From Tubiluchus corallicola (Eukaryota > Priapulida > Priapulimorpha > Priapulimorphida > Tubiluchidae), in assembly GCA_030141605.1 (NCBI GenBank), contig JAQGDQ010000001.1, positions 434,001 to 498,000 of the forward strand: 64,000 nucleotides of DNA, in the 5' to 3' direction. The notes under the pieces are model-generated. The model was not told the DNA's origin. It searched no databases and saw nothing but the letters and a program-made list of their open reading frames with translations. Position numbers and translations under genes: made by a program. Shown here piece after piece: positions 26,589 to 36,822 of the stretch (position 1 is the first letter of the stretch; each line of letters begins with the position of its first letter).

Positions 26589-26701
26589 GCCCAAATATCT
26601 CGTGCCCCCGTGCCCAAATGCCTCCCAGCCAAATGTCCCTTGCCCAAACGTCAAGTGCTCAAATGCCTCGTGACCAAGTGTCCCTTGTCAAAATGTTCCT
26701 G
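26589..26701. repeat. 15-bp minisatellite
   Basis: About seven units of a degenerate 15-bp repeat (type 'gcccaaatgcctcgt') with one short unit. Because the period is a multiple of three, the minus strand reads as a five-residue repeat of the form R-D-I-W-A. Confidence 0.85.
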
Positions 26702-27479
26702 CTGTTTCTCATAGAGACTTCCTGGCAAGTCGTTCCTGATTTTAGCTGTGAGGATACTGAATTTACTTTACATTTAACTATTTGTTGAAGGGATGTTCCA
26801 TAACTTCTCTTCATTTCTGAAACTGTCAAGACGGCTTGTATGTAACGAACTTTCTTTAGCATTTGCTGTAAAAGGAAGTGAAATCAAAGAGAAAAGACTT
26901 AGGCAAAGAAATGAAGCAAGAAGTTATTATCAAATGTTTCGGCAATTAAAAGCAGAAGCGCAAATGAATTTTTAAAATTACATGCGGATATCACCAAGTA
27001 TGTTCGTCTACTTACAAATTTTCACGGCACAATAGTCGCTGTTGAACGACTGCACGTTCTTGTACAAGCTTATCAAACTTACGTACGTTTCAGCACTCAA
27101 TTCATATAGTCCATTTTTGTTAATAATTCATTGTTGCTAGCGACAGTTCGCCGTTTGAGCATCCGCTATAAATAGACTCTTCTGGGTCAACAATGTACAT
27201 TGTTATTGGCTGTTCATATCAAGTCTAGCTTGATATCGTAAACTTGAATGACATTCAAATTTCTCTGTCATTCTCAGCGTCCATACGGTCCTCCAACACT
27301 GACAAACTCGAGAAGAACAGTGTTTTGAATGACCGTGTGGACGGCCTATAAGATAAGATAAGAAAAGATATTTAGTCAGGATAAATTGATTGAACAAAGT
27401 TGGTTTACAATAAGGTCCTGATTTGTGCGCAGTTTGCAGACAGTATTCAGGCTAATACCAAAAAAGCACATATATTTTG
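26702..27479. other. No gene seen
   Basis: Short antisense frames only. An imperfect inverted pair, 'gcgtccatacggtc' and 'gaccgtgtggacggc', lies near 27277-27347. Confidence 0.35.
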
Positions 27480-28880
27480 AGCAAAAAGAACGCATGTCAA
27501 AATTAAAAATAGCGCAAAAAGACGAGATTTGAAAAACACAATACAATTAATTAGAATAACACTCTTGATAAAAAGCTTTAAGGTAACACTTAAACAAGTT
27601 AATATCGTTACTGCTCCTTAATTCAGTTGACAAGGAATTCTAATACTTTAGCCCCCTTGTAGTTTAGAGATTTTTGTCCAGCTTGTGTTGAACATAACGG
27701 TGTTTGTAATTCATTTCTTTAGCTGACCGAGTTCGATACTGATGTGACTATTCAAAAAAGTGTTGATTTAAAGGATTTTGGTCACTTTTAAGTATTTTAC
27801 ACATAAAACATGGCATACGCATTTGCCGTCGTCCAGTGGTAACCACTTTCGTTCTCTGTGTGTAGTGATAATGTGTTCGCGTCTGTAGCGGATAGCCCTA
27901 TAGGCTGAATAGGCTGAAGCCTAAGGCCCGGCAAAATAAAACGAAAAAAATTTTTTTTGTAAAAAAAAATAAATTGACAAAAGAGCAAGGGGCCCGCCAA
28001 AATAAAATATAGAAAAAAGTTTTTTTTTCAAAAGTCAGTCACTATATTTCAAATCGGGTTTACACAATTTAAGTTTACACAATTCACGTTTACACAGTTT
28101 AAGTTCAAAATTTCAGTTTCCGAATTTTTCTGGGGGCAAAGTCAGTTATAATTACTTACAAACGACGAGAGCCCCACAAAAACACGTCAGCTCAGCAGTG
28201 TAGCAACATTTAAAAGGCCCGTTCCAAGCTCAAGCCTAAGGCCCATAAAATCATAATCCGCCGCTGGTTCGCGTGGGTCACATTTTAAAATAATTCGTGC
28301 ATTTATTATGTGTGACCTGTAATCTGCTCAGAAATGTAGTTCCAGCCGATGAATAAACCAAATACAATAGTCCAAATTGGGTAGTATTAAACAGTTATGA
28401 ATCAGCATTGCAACACGTGGTGAGATTTTGATGAATTCCACGAAAATAGCCAATCTTTTTGTTCACCTTACTTATCATGAAATCTATATGCGCTGTAAAT
28501 TTTAAACTAAAATCAGCTATTACACCTAAGTATTTTGTGATTGTTACAGAATTTAGAAGTTTATTATCATAAGCCAACTTATTATCATAAGTTGAATGTT
28601 AGGATCTTCTAAAGATGCAACTTTTTGATCAGTGCCAAACAGCGTTACATTAGTTTTATCTAAATTTAAAACTAATTTATTTCTGAAGACTAAGTTTGAT
28701 GCTTTTCCAAGTTCATGCGACATGACTTTGGTTATTGTCTGAAGTGATTTATGCTGACACGAAACCGCCAAATTAGATCCAGTTGAACTCAATATAAATT
28801 TAATTTTCGTCATCGTAGACCAACGTCAGATAAGTTTTTTGGGAAGGGTTAAAACAGTTTTAAGTTTTTCTTTAATCTTT
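27480..28880 (-). mobile_element. LINE fragment, RT C-terminal half and 3' part, interrupted by a hAT MITE
   Basis: On the minus strand, 28813-28553 encodes a segment with NKLVLNLDKTNVTLFGTDQK, the 'NKLxLNxxKTxxxxFG' block after the catalytic loop of CR1/jockey RTs. 28577-28395 continues with TKYLGVIADFSLKFTAHIDF, the 'KYLGVxxDxxLxFxxHI' block. Beyond the hAT insertion, 27800-27560 reads like the C-terminal region of the same LINE (HQYRTRSAKEMNYKHRY and, with frameshifts, LSTELRSSNDINLFKCYLK). The copy is 5'-truncated and frameshifted. It lacks the catalytic core and so is inactive. Confidence 0.82.
27883..28266. mobile_element. hAT-type MITE with perfect 8-bp TSD
   Basis: The ends are CTGTAGCGGAT at the left and the complement of CAGCGGCGGAT at the right, an imperfect hAT-type terminal inverted repeat. 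They are flanked by identical 8-bp target-site duplications, GTTCGCGT (27875-27882 and 28267-28274). The 384-bp body has no coding frame. Subterminal words (aagcctaaggccc) occur near both ends, giving inverted and direct structure. The element splits the older minus-strand LINE and is therefore younger than it. A non-autonomous hAT derivative is the natural reading. Confidence 0.9.
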
Positions 28881-29966
28881 GCCCGATGTACTACAACTAC
28901 ATCCTAACAGAACACATTGTGCTGTAAGTTAAGTGGGAAACGGTGATAAAATTAGATAAGCCCTACGCTTAAATAGGAAAAACAGTTAAAAAGCTTATGT
29001 CGGAAAAAGCTTAACCTTGAAAATTTAGCGTGGTCACTTGTCACATATTCTTGATATCCAATCGTCGTTTTTATTATTTAATTAGTGCAGACTAGCTGAC
29101 GGTGGAGTTTGTGGCTTCGCGCCTTGTAGTTTTTAGCTTGGTAAAAATATTAATGTTTAAAAGGGGTGCAGCTCATCCCAAGTTCTCCTGTTCCTCAGAA
29201 ATAATGACAAGAAAACGGGTAAAATACTGGGAGGGTTTTTTGTACCTGCTTTCTCCCGGTGTCCGCGTTCAAAGATAAACAATATAAAAAGGCGTTAATG
29301 ACTCTACATTTAAAATGATACGCATCATTAAAACTCAAAATCCAAGCTGGTGCTGTGTTGTCGTTTCAGGTGTATAAGGAAATTGTGTGATTGTATATGA
29401 GGTCATTTACCAATTCATGAAGTTGCGTACCAGCAAAATTAGGCCTATATAATGTTGCGTGATGTCAGCGACTACTGTAGCTATAGAAATATCAGCAAAA
29501 GCAGCAACGACAACATCACCATGATAATCTTTCCAAGTTAAGAATAGTGACTATCACGGTTTATCACCGTTTCCCACCTAAACTTATAACACATTGTATA
29601 ACGTATTATTACACATTTTTTGTAAAAAAAAGAAACAGTAGTATTTTTTTGTTTTTTGAAACTCTCTTAATTGTCGTGATGTCATGCCACAAATTGCATA
29701 GTCAATACCTTAATGGCAATCGCATATGAAAATTTCCTTAAAGGTATATATGGCAGACACCGGATAACAAAAGAAAAGTTTAAAATCCCCTTAAAACTAT
29801 ATAGTTAAAATGTAGGAAGTAGTTGTAGTACATCGGGCAAAGATTAAAGAAAAATTTAAAACTGCTTTAACCCTTCCCAAGAAACTTACCTGACGTTGGT
29901 CTACGATGACGACAATTAAATTTATATTGAGTTCAACTGGATCTAATTTGGCGGTTTCGTGTCAGC
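28753..29966. repeat. 154-bp inverted repeat, one arm within LINE RT sequence
   Basis: The arms 28753-28906 and 29813-29966 are reverse complements with about a dozen differences or fewer. A second inverted pair inside (near 28926-28955 and 29550-29580, containing gggaaacggtgat or its complement) shows that the symmetry continues inward. The left arm overlaps RT coding sequence of the minus-strand LINE, so this looks like an inverted duplication of a LINE piece or an inverted re-insertion. Confidence 0.85.
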
Positions 29967-31195
29967 AGATATAAAAGTGCACATGGCCTATTCAGAAAAA
30001 ATATCAGAAAAGTATTTCAAGGTCATTCAAGCTCAAGGTTATTCAAAATGGCCACAAACAAATCTTTAAAGTCAAAATTATCATAACTAGGAAGCATTTT
30101 AGACTATATAAATATATTATTATAGATATAAAAGTGCATACAGTTCATCAGAAAAATAGTGTTTCGAGATCATTCAAAATGGGCACCGATACAGCATTAG
30201 TCGAAATTGATCAGTTAGAAAGCATTCAATATGGCATAAAGTTGAGTTATTTAGACTTTAAAGTGCAGCCATTTTGAATGGCCTAGACTTAGAATAACAT
30301 TGAAACACTATTTAGCTGATAGATCATTTGTACTTTTATAACAGCTGATGATACATTCATGCAATCTTAAATGCTATTTAGTTGACATATTGTGACTACA
30401 AAGCCATGTTAGTGGCCATTTTGATTTTAAAACCCTATAACTTTTTTCGCCAAAGCAGATTTCACAGAATTTTTAAATATCTTATTCGGACTTATTCCGG
30501 ATGGCTTTCTTAGATGTCTGTACAAAACTTCAGCTTTACATTACTTTTGTTTGTTTTTAGGCTAATGTGACTGTACTATATCCATTATACCATTAAGGTA
30601 TGCCTTAGATAATTTTCAGTTATGGACTAAAACCATGGACAGTTTTCCTTTAATAAGCCTCAATTCCAAATAAAACAACAAAATACTAACAACCATCCGG
30701 ACTCCAAAGCTTATTCACCTCAGAAATGATTATACAAATGAAGGTAAATGACACGTTGAGACATGATACTATAAATCATTGCACCATTAATATAAATTAC
30801 TATCCTGCTGTTGTGCCAACTCATTTATTTGCATCTGCTTCTACAGAGTGAGATACAGGTATAATGAAAAATCTAATATTCAAATGAAATTCACCAAACA
30901 GAATAGAACAAAGGAACTTAAATAAATTCATTTTCTCTGCATTATGATGTTCATAGAAGTTGTTATTTAAAACACTTTTTTACCAAAGAAGCGATATCTG
31001 ACCAATATAAAGTGATTATAAGAAATGACAAGACAGTGTAAACAACATTTTTTAAATCTAAATAGATTTGCAACACATCAAAACTACATATAATATGAAA
31101 TACATTGTGTATATCATCTTGTGCTAGGTATATCACTACATTTCAGGAAACTGTTGACAAGCAAATTGTTGTTTAGTCAAAGGTATTTTGATGCA
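29967..31195. other. Old repeats; SENP8 3' UTR
   Basis: Between 29968 and 30345 the word 'gatataaaagtgca' and its neighbours recur directly and inverted (29968, 30125, and inverted at about 30330), which marks a decayed repeat. From 31195 leftward the sequence is probably the SENP8 3' UTR, with a minus-strand AATAAA at 30824-30829. Confidence 0.5.
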
Positions 31196-31843
31196 TCAAT
31201 TTTGTTGTAGTGAGAAAATCAAATTGCGCAGCCAAGCACGTTTACCAGTTATAAATGACTGTGTCAGCTCTTGTTTGTCTTTTTCAAGTAAATTACAATC
31301 TTGGTTAGTCACATATTTTTCGCACAGCTTCTGAGCTATGCAAATAACATACATGCCACAATCATAGCCATTCTTTTGCTGTGGACAGTCCTCATCCACA
31401 AACTCACCAAGCTCACCCCACATGAATCTAACAAACTGTTTCATGAGTCGAAGTGCAGCAGGGCGGTTGCTCCCAGATATCGGATCGTAGTGGAAAGTTT
31501 TTTTGCCCTTTACATCTATTACAAGCAGACTCCAGTGAGTTCCACCTGTTGTCACCAATGAACTGTTGTCATTCACAGCACAAAAGAGAAACCGTTTTGA
31601 TGTTAGATGAAGTGGCGCTAAAGACACTTTCAGCTCCTCCACACTGTCAATCATTTTAACAAATTGTGTCACTTCTGGTCCTATGAAGAGTATATCATCT
31701 CTGCTGGTAAACATGACATTTTGGAAATATTCGAATGCAAAACCGATGATCGTGTCATTCAACCAGCCATTTTTCTCCACTGTTTGTAAATCAGATGCTC
31801 GAACAAGGCTATCAAAGAAGCTCAGTATAAGAGGATCTTCCAT
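31196..31843 (-). CDS. SENP8: NEDD8-specific protease (sentrin-specific protease 8)
   Basis: This is a complete, intronless 215-residue cysteine protease of the C48 (Ulp1) family and the orthologue of SENP8/NEDP1/DEN1, which matures the NEDD8 precursor and removes NEDD8 from substrates. The catalytic residues are present in order: His103 (GGTHWSLL), Asp120 (HYDPISG), Gln156 and Cys162 (PQQKNGYDCGMY). The N-terminal block NGWLNDTIIGFAFEYF is diagnostic of this subfamily. Human SENP8 is about 212 residues. I start at Met 31843 (MEDPLILSFFDSL), where family similarity begins. The frame extends 19 hydrophobic codons further, to 31900, but those residues match nothing and cover T-rich, splice-acceptor-like DNA. 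A same-strand ORF ends 72 bp upstream. Stop TGA at 31196-31198. Confidence 0.95.
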   Translation of the reverse strand: MEDPLILSFFDSLVRASDLQTVEKNGWLNDTIIGFAFEYFQNVMFTSRDDILFIGPEVTQFVKMIDSVEELKVSLAPLHLTSKRFLFCAVNDNSSLVTTGGTHWSLLVIDVKGKKTFHYDPISGSNRPAALRLMKQFVRFMWGELGEFVDEDCPQQKNGYDCGMYVICIAQKLCEKYVTNQDCNLLEKDKQELTQSFITGKRAWLRNLIFSLQQN

Positions 31844-31915
31844 CACATACAAACTTATACAACTTGTGATGCAAAAAACTATAAAAAACGTTTGAACCAA
31901 AATCGGGAGCAGTTT

Positions 31916-32157
31916 CTACTTCTCAGCTGGTTGGCTACTATAAGTTTTCATGGCATGAAATGCTTTGGCAACATCTGGATTTTCGTTTGCAAACTTTTCT
32001 GGTGTGTTTATATTTAGCCATTCAGAAGTTTTCATTTGCGATTTTAGTTTTTCGAGTAATTGTTCTAGTGTTTCATTCTCTGGTAAAGAATCCTTGTTGC
32101 TGTTGTCACTGTCAAGGTTTTCTTTTCCATGAGCAGACATTTTCATATAATCACAGC
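31916..32157 (-). CDS. Small hypothetical protein or last exon upstream of SENP8
   Basis: I do not recognise this protein. The minus-strand frame with first ATG at 32146 encodes 76 residues: an acidic/polar N-terminus (SAHGKENLDSDNSNKDSL), a short Leu/Lys helix (LEQLLEKLKSQMK) and a C-terminal segment (WLNINTPEKFANENPDVAKAF), with a codon use that looks coding. A strong acceptor (TTTTTTGTTATTTTTAG) ends at 32158, so the exon starts at 32157, 11 bases before the ATG. It could be a trans-spliced or 5'-UTR-spliced start, or the last exon of a longer gene. The stop is 72 bp before the SENP8 start on the same strand, so the two may share a transcript. Earlier exons were not found. Confidence 0.6.
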
Positions 32158-32993
32158 CTAAAAATAACAAAAAAGTTGTTAATGTTTTAAATAGTTGTGG
32201 CGACTTGACATAAGCACAAAATCACTGCAAGAGGTTAATTTTACAGTTTAACAGTGCTTCAAAAATGCGTGTAATTGATCCAGATCAGTACTACTTTCTA
32301 CTGGGCAAAACAACTTACACAACCACCAAAAACTTAAAATTCATGACAGTGATTGCCGTTTTATGATGCTCTATGTGTGGATGGAAGTGAAGTAGTTCTT
32401 ATGCAATCATTTTGATGTAATGTAGTATGACAAAAAACAAGCCCGAAAACAAGTTTTTTTGTACAGAGTAAAAGCACAAAAAGTATATGAAAAGTACATA
32501 CATGCTAAAGTGACTTGATAAAAATAATTTAATTTCTTTAAGTTAGGCACGAGCCAAGAGGACTAGGAGGGTTCTACAGCACATCCATCAGCATGTGCTA
32601 GGCAATCGAAATTAAGAACGCCACCGACAATCAGATTTGGTACTGGCTCTGATAAGTTTCATTTGTCACACTAATTGTTGAAGCTTACTTCAGTTTTCAC
32701 AGAGGGCAGATCAGAATATGACTAAAACACTTCTGTTGGTTCATCTTAAAGGCATAGCCTTAATAATGAACAAAGTCTGAACTAGCTTTACCTATCCATC
32801 TTGGGTAAGCCATGCTGTTTATTGATGAACATGCTTCGCAGTGTGTCAAATTTCGTAAAAGTTTTGACTCACTAACTTAAATTAAATTCAGGTATAGATT
32901 TTAGGTACAAAGACTACAAAGTACAAAGAAACTTACAAGACCTTAAAGTGCTGGGAAGAGCAACAAAATTTCATTTTAACTAAATATTTTCAA
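32158..32993. other. No gene seen
   Basis: AT-rich sequence upstream of the SENP8 cluster. It would contain the intron and promoter of the 32.1-kb exon. No exon could be identified. Confidence 0.35.
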
Positions 32994-33069
32994 CTACAGA
33001 GTTTTAACAAATCAAAGTTGGGTACACAAAACTACAGAGTTTTAACAAATCAAAGTTGGGTACACAAAA
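32994..33069. repeat. 38-bp tandem duplication
   Basis: A perfect two-copy tandem repeat beginning 'ctacagagttttaacaaa', at 32994 and 33032. Confidence 0.95.
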
Positions 33070-33599
33070 CAAGTGTAGTAATCAAGGTCAACTGTACTCA
33101 AAACATTTGAGTACAAACATCCCAAACTTCATTTAGGCAGTTTAAAGGTCCTATGACACTATTTTTATGCTAGTTTATTTGAAGCCTAAGCAGAATTAAA
33201 ACAGTTTTGATGCATGCTTTTATGTGATATGGTAACTTAAATTAAGCGCCGTTGGTATTGTCACAAATATTATCGCCCGCCATGACACTCAGCACTGTGA
33301 AATCACGTCAGGAAGTGGCAAATACCAGTCACAGTACAGTAGATAGCCAGTGGCCTCAGCAAGCAGAGCACTGTGAACACTGACCAGAGTGGTTATTGCT
33401 GAGTAATGATTTATCTATTAATAAAAACGTTTCTTACTATAGTATTTATCTATTTATAGCAAACAAACTTATAAGAAACAGTTTTTATTTTACAAACATG
33501 CAAGGAACAGCAAATTTATAGCAGCAAACACAGTATGCAAAGAACTATGATGTTATTGTATCATTACTTAAACTGTGTGTATGCTGTATGAACAATAGG

Positions 33600-34060
33600 T
33601 GTGCCCAGTACTCCCGCGAATTAGATCAAACTGCAAGTAAGCTGCTAGCCACTATTTTGGGTTAGATGCACAGTAAGTAAAGTAATAATTAATCTTTGTA
33701 ACTAATAAAATTAAGTACACAGATTAATCAGTGTACTCCCGTGAATTAGTTCAAGCTGCAAGTAAGCTGCTAGCCTCTATTTTGAGTTTGATGCACAGTA
33801 AGTACGGTAATAATTAATCTTTGTAACTAAATTCCATACTTAATCAAGGTTAGCAGTAAGACATTCGAACCCTACCAGTTTAACAGAAACTCCCCGATTT
33901 TAATAACAACTTTCCTTTCTTCACATTTTGAAATATTTCTCCTGATTTTTTACACGTTAGTTCAACATAAAAATGGCACAAAATGTGACCACAGTAATGA
34001 TAGGACATCCTTTTGCCACAAAAAGAAACGCCCATCTATCCTACTGGGCATGGTGAAAAA
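33600..34060 (-). repeat. Dispersed repeat, copy 2 (inverted relative to 788-1200)
   Basis: This is the reverse complement of the repeat at 788-1200, at moderate divergence. The minus strand again encodes a CKKSGEIFQNVKKGK-like stretch, here broken by stops. The non-coding part is itself duplicated in tandem with a 125-bp period (33608 and 33733). Confidence 0.7.
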
Positions 34061-34673
34061 TGAAGCTTATGCAGTTACACGTAGAATAAAGGTAAGATTT
34101 TACAATTTTATATGCTGATAAAAACGATCGCTGTTTGTCAGGAGCATTGTCTGAACAGGACTTCGGGCAAAAGATACCTTGGCAATGAGACATTTATAAA
34201 ACAGAAGTGATCAGAAAATGAACAAGAAAGCAGCACAGCGCGAAATACCAGTGATGCAATGCTAAAACTTTTACACATTGTACTTCGTTATTAATATTTT
34301 TTCATCTATAAAATATAGTGCATTCAAGTAAGTGTAGACAAACGTATTATTTGAGCTTAACACTAAAATATCAAAATACGAGTACCCAATCTCTTCATTA
34401 CCGGCATATCGCTAGATTTTGCCCACATGTAAATACCGCGAGAATCACATATGCGCATTGTTGTTCCTAACGTGATGTCACTTCCGCTTTTTTCCCCCCA
34501 GATTTTTCGTTTCCCTAAAAATGTCAGTGCAGCACTAAATTTGAAGTGTTTCCACCATTTCAAACTGAAATGCGTATGTTTATAAAAAAATAAAGCCACT
34601 TTTTTGTATCAGGCTAGTCAATAGAGAATTTTGACAGGAAGTGCCTACCAGGGTGTCAGTGGACCTTTAAACA

Positions 34674-35306
34674 ACTATTTTCCCGTGTATAAGAGACCCC
34701 TTCAATTTTTAGGCAAAAATTCTGGAAAAAAGTTTTTTGGTAATGAATAACTTTATTCATCATAGAAATCATTAAATTCCTCATCACTCTCATCAAAAAT
34801 ATCAACTGGAGTCAGACCTTCAGCAATTCCAGCCAGTTCATCATCAGAGGAGTCACTCTGCTCAAAAATGGCATTGTCCTCTGTGATGCTCGTATTGCTT
34901 ACAACCACTTCATAGTCGAACGCGACACGCCTTGCTTAGGCTGACTCATCTCGTTGACCTCTGCCGACGTATCAATGACGTCGACGGGCATGCAGAGAGC
35001 TTATGCAGATGCGTTGATTGACTGCAGAACAATCGATTTCTCTCCAATACCAAAGAGACATTTAAAAAATAATAACTTACCCGGTACATTAATTTTATCA
35101 TTAGAATTTAGCCATGGAGAAGATTTATTGAAAGGAAACTATAATTATTCGAAATAAAACAGTTGTAGAGCACTTATTTCTTTAAAATCATTAGTGTCAC
35201 AATTTATGCATCTTATTGAAAAGACTTACTCCCATGTATTTGTAACCCTATTTTTAAAGTGAAAATTCTGAGCAAAAAAGGGTCTCTTATACGCGGGAAA
35301 ATACGG
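34674..35306 (-). mobile_element. Tigger/pogo-like element, copy 1 (internally deleted)
   Basis: The right end is GGGAAAATACGG followed by TA. The left end keeps TATTTTCCCGTGTATAAGAG, but its outermost bases have changed. The element-sense strand is minus. It keeps the N-terminal coding start (MPVDVIDTSAEVNEMSQP-like) fused directly to an acidic C-terminal tail ending EEFNDFYDE, as in Tigger transposases; the CENP-B-type DNA-binding and DDE domains are deleted. It lies 26 bp past the CDK2AP stop codon, in the same sense as that gene. It brings minus-strand AATAAA words at 35124-35129 and 34752-34757. Flanking TA duplication is clear only on the right. Confidence 0.87.
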
Positions 35307-35332
35307 TAGTTAACATATCTGTGGCATACGCG

Positions 35333-35545
35333 TTACATCCGCGCACTCCTTTCTGTCTCCATTAAGCATTCACGAACAAGTATACGGGCATGAACAATGC
35401 CCCGTTTCAATCTTTCAGCTGAAGTTTTGCTTCCAGAATAGGTAGGACGAATATCTTTGCCCATATCTTCGATGACAGCCAGGAGTTGTCCATATTTTGT
35501 CTGTGGCTGCTGCTGTTGTACTATCCTTTGTGTGTGTGATGATGT
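35333..35545 (-). CDS. CDK2AP1: CDK2-associated protein (DOC-1), exon 2 with conserved C-terminal domain
   Basis: The minus strand encodes the conserved C-terminal domain of CDK2AP1/CDK2AP2. The visible blocks are [35 protein letters not shown] and [19 protein letters not shown], then TAA at 35335-35333. CDK2AP1 and CDK2AP2 are small NuRD-complex subunits, first described as CDK2-binding growth suppressors; invertebrates usually have a single orthologue of both. The exon begins after a T-rich acceptor (TTCTTTAG) at 35546, in phase 0, with a Gln-rich run ([10 protein letters not shown]). With exon 1 the protein is 107 residues, against 115 for human CDK2AP1. A further small exon in the long intron cannot be excluded. 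The 3' UTR runs into Tigger copy 1 within 26 bp. Confidence 0.93.
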   Translation of the reverse strand, partial: TSSHTQRIVQQQQPQTKYGQLLAVIEDMGKDIRPTYSGSKTSAERLKRGIVHARILVRECLMETERSARM

Positions 35546-36784
35546 CTAAAGAACATAGACTAGATGAATTATCAGAAAAGTGAAACCCCAGAGGAATTTT
35601 CCTAAACATAGCTAGCTTTATCAATTTCACTAAGCTAAATTCAAAAACATTCCCATAAACGAAAATGAAAAATGGCACCAGGTTTCTATAATATGCAGTT
35701 TAACAGAATGGGGAAAACTTGGCTCATTTCGCCTAAAAGTTATGAGACCTTGCATAATGCTAGAATTTTCATCCTCAAAAGCTGTTGTTAGAGCAGATAA
35801 GATGAAAATTTTGGTGACTAAATATATGTTTTCAAGGTCGAGAATCTATAACTGATCTTTAAAACACTGACGGCATTACCACAATGAGGATTTCGAGACG
35901 GTCACCAAGATGACTTCAGCTGCTTGTATAATATATTAGCTATAATGTATGTTCTAAGGCAAATAGGATGATGATTTTGATTTTATAGGTCAGGATTAAA
36001 GTTCAAATAGGACTTTAAAGGTCAAGAATCGGAAGTGTATCCAATATGGCTGCCATTTTCAAGATGGCCAAAAAGATGGCTGTCGCTAGTTTATAAAGGC
36101 CATATGAAATTGTGTACGCTACAGGCCCTGTGAAAGCATCAGCACTCTCACCATTCAATGCCAATACTGGTCACTGTCAGACTTCAGCATATGCAATGAA
36201 AAGAAAATGATGACTTGGCCCACATGGAGACGGTAGCAGAAGCCCTGGTAGATGAGTGAACTCATTTCTGTGCTGGAACATTTTGATGTACTCACTGATG
36301 TTAGTTTTAAACCACGTAGGAACATGTTCACCAAAAAGGGAAGGACAATGTCGGCAATTTCTTCAATATCTGCCACACTGTTGCATCAGACAGGATACTG
36401 TTACGCCAGGCACTGCTCAACTTTAGCATTACTGAAGGGGCTGAAAAGGTCCACTGAAGGGATATGGGAACCACACTGGACATTAAGACATGAAGCACGT
36501 CAACAACTCAAATGTTGCTGTCGTCTAGCCAAAGGATGTCGTGACAGATGTACTCATGTCTAAGTAAGTCTTGTTTGTACAGTTCTGTGTGACAGTTAAT
36601 GCAACAGGTTGCAAAGTAGCTATCTATGTAGGTTTTATAAATCTAAACTTGAACCATTTGTTTTTAAGATTCTTTGTCAGATTCTATACTGAAGGTAATG
36701 TGCATGTATTGATACTGTTGATATTATTAAAGTTCAACACGAATAATTGTAATTCTTCCCCCATACATAATTGATCTTTAAAAC

Positions 36785-36819
<35 letters not shown>
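36785..36819. repeat. (AT)n microsatellite
   Basis: An uninterrupted TA/AT run of about 35 bp. Confidence 0.95.

Positions 36820-36822
<3 letters not shown>

Noticed and set aside
31844-31900. Upstream SENP8 start giving a hydrophobic N-terminus (signal-peptide-like)
   Set aside because: SENP8 is a soluble nucleo-cytoplasmic protease whose family similarity starts at the second Met. The extra codons cover acceptor-like T-rich DNA.
35415-35678. 87-codon minus-strand frame over CDK2AP exon 2
   Set aside because: It is the wrong frame; the conserved CDK2AP residues are read in another frame from the acceptor at 35546.
36155-36563. Overlapping 103-codon plus and 73-codon minus frames in the CDK2AP intron
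   Set aside because: A faint resemblance to transposon-linked proteins was noted on the plus strand, but no motif is firm enough to name.
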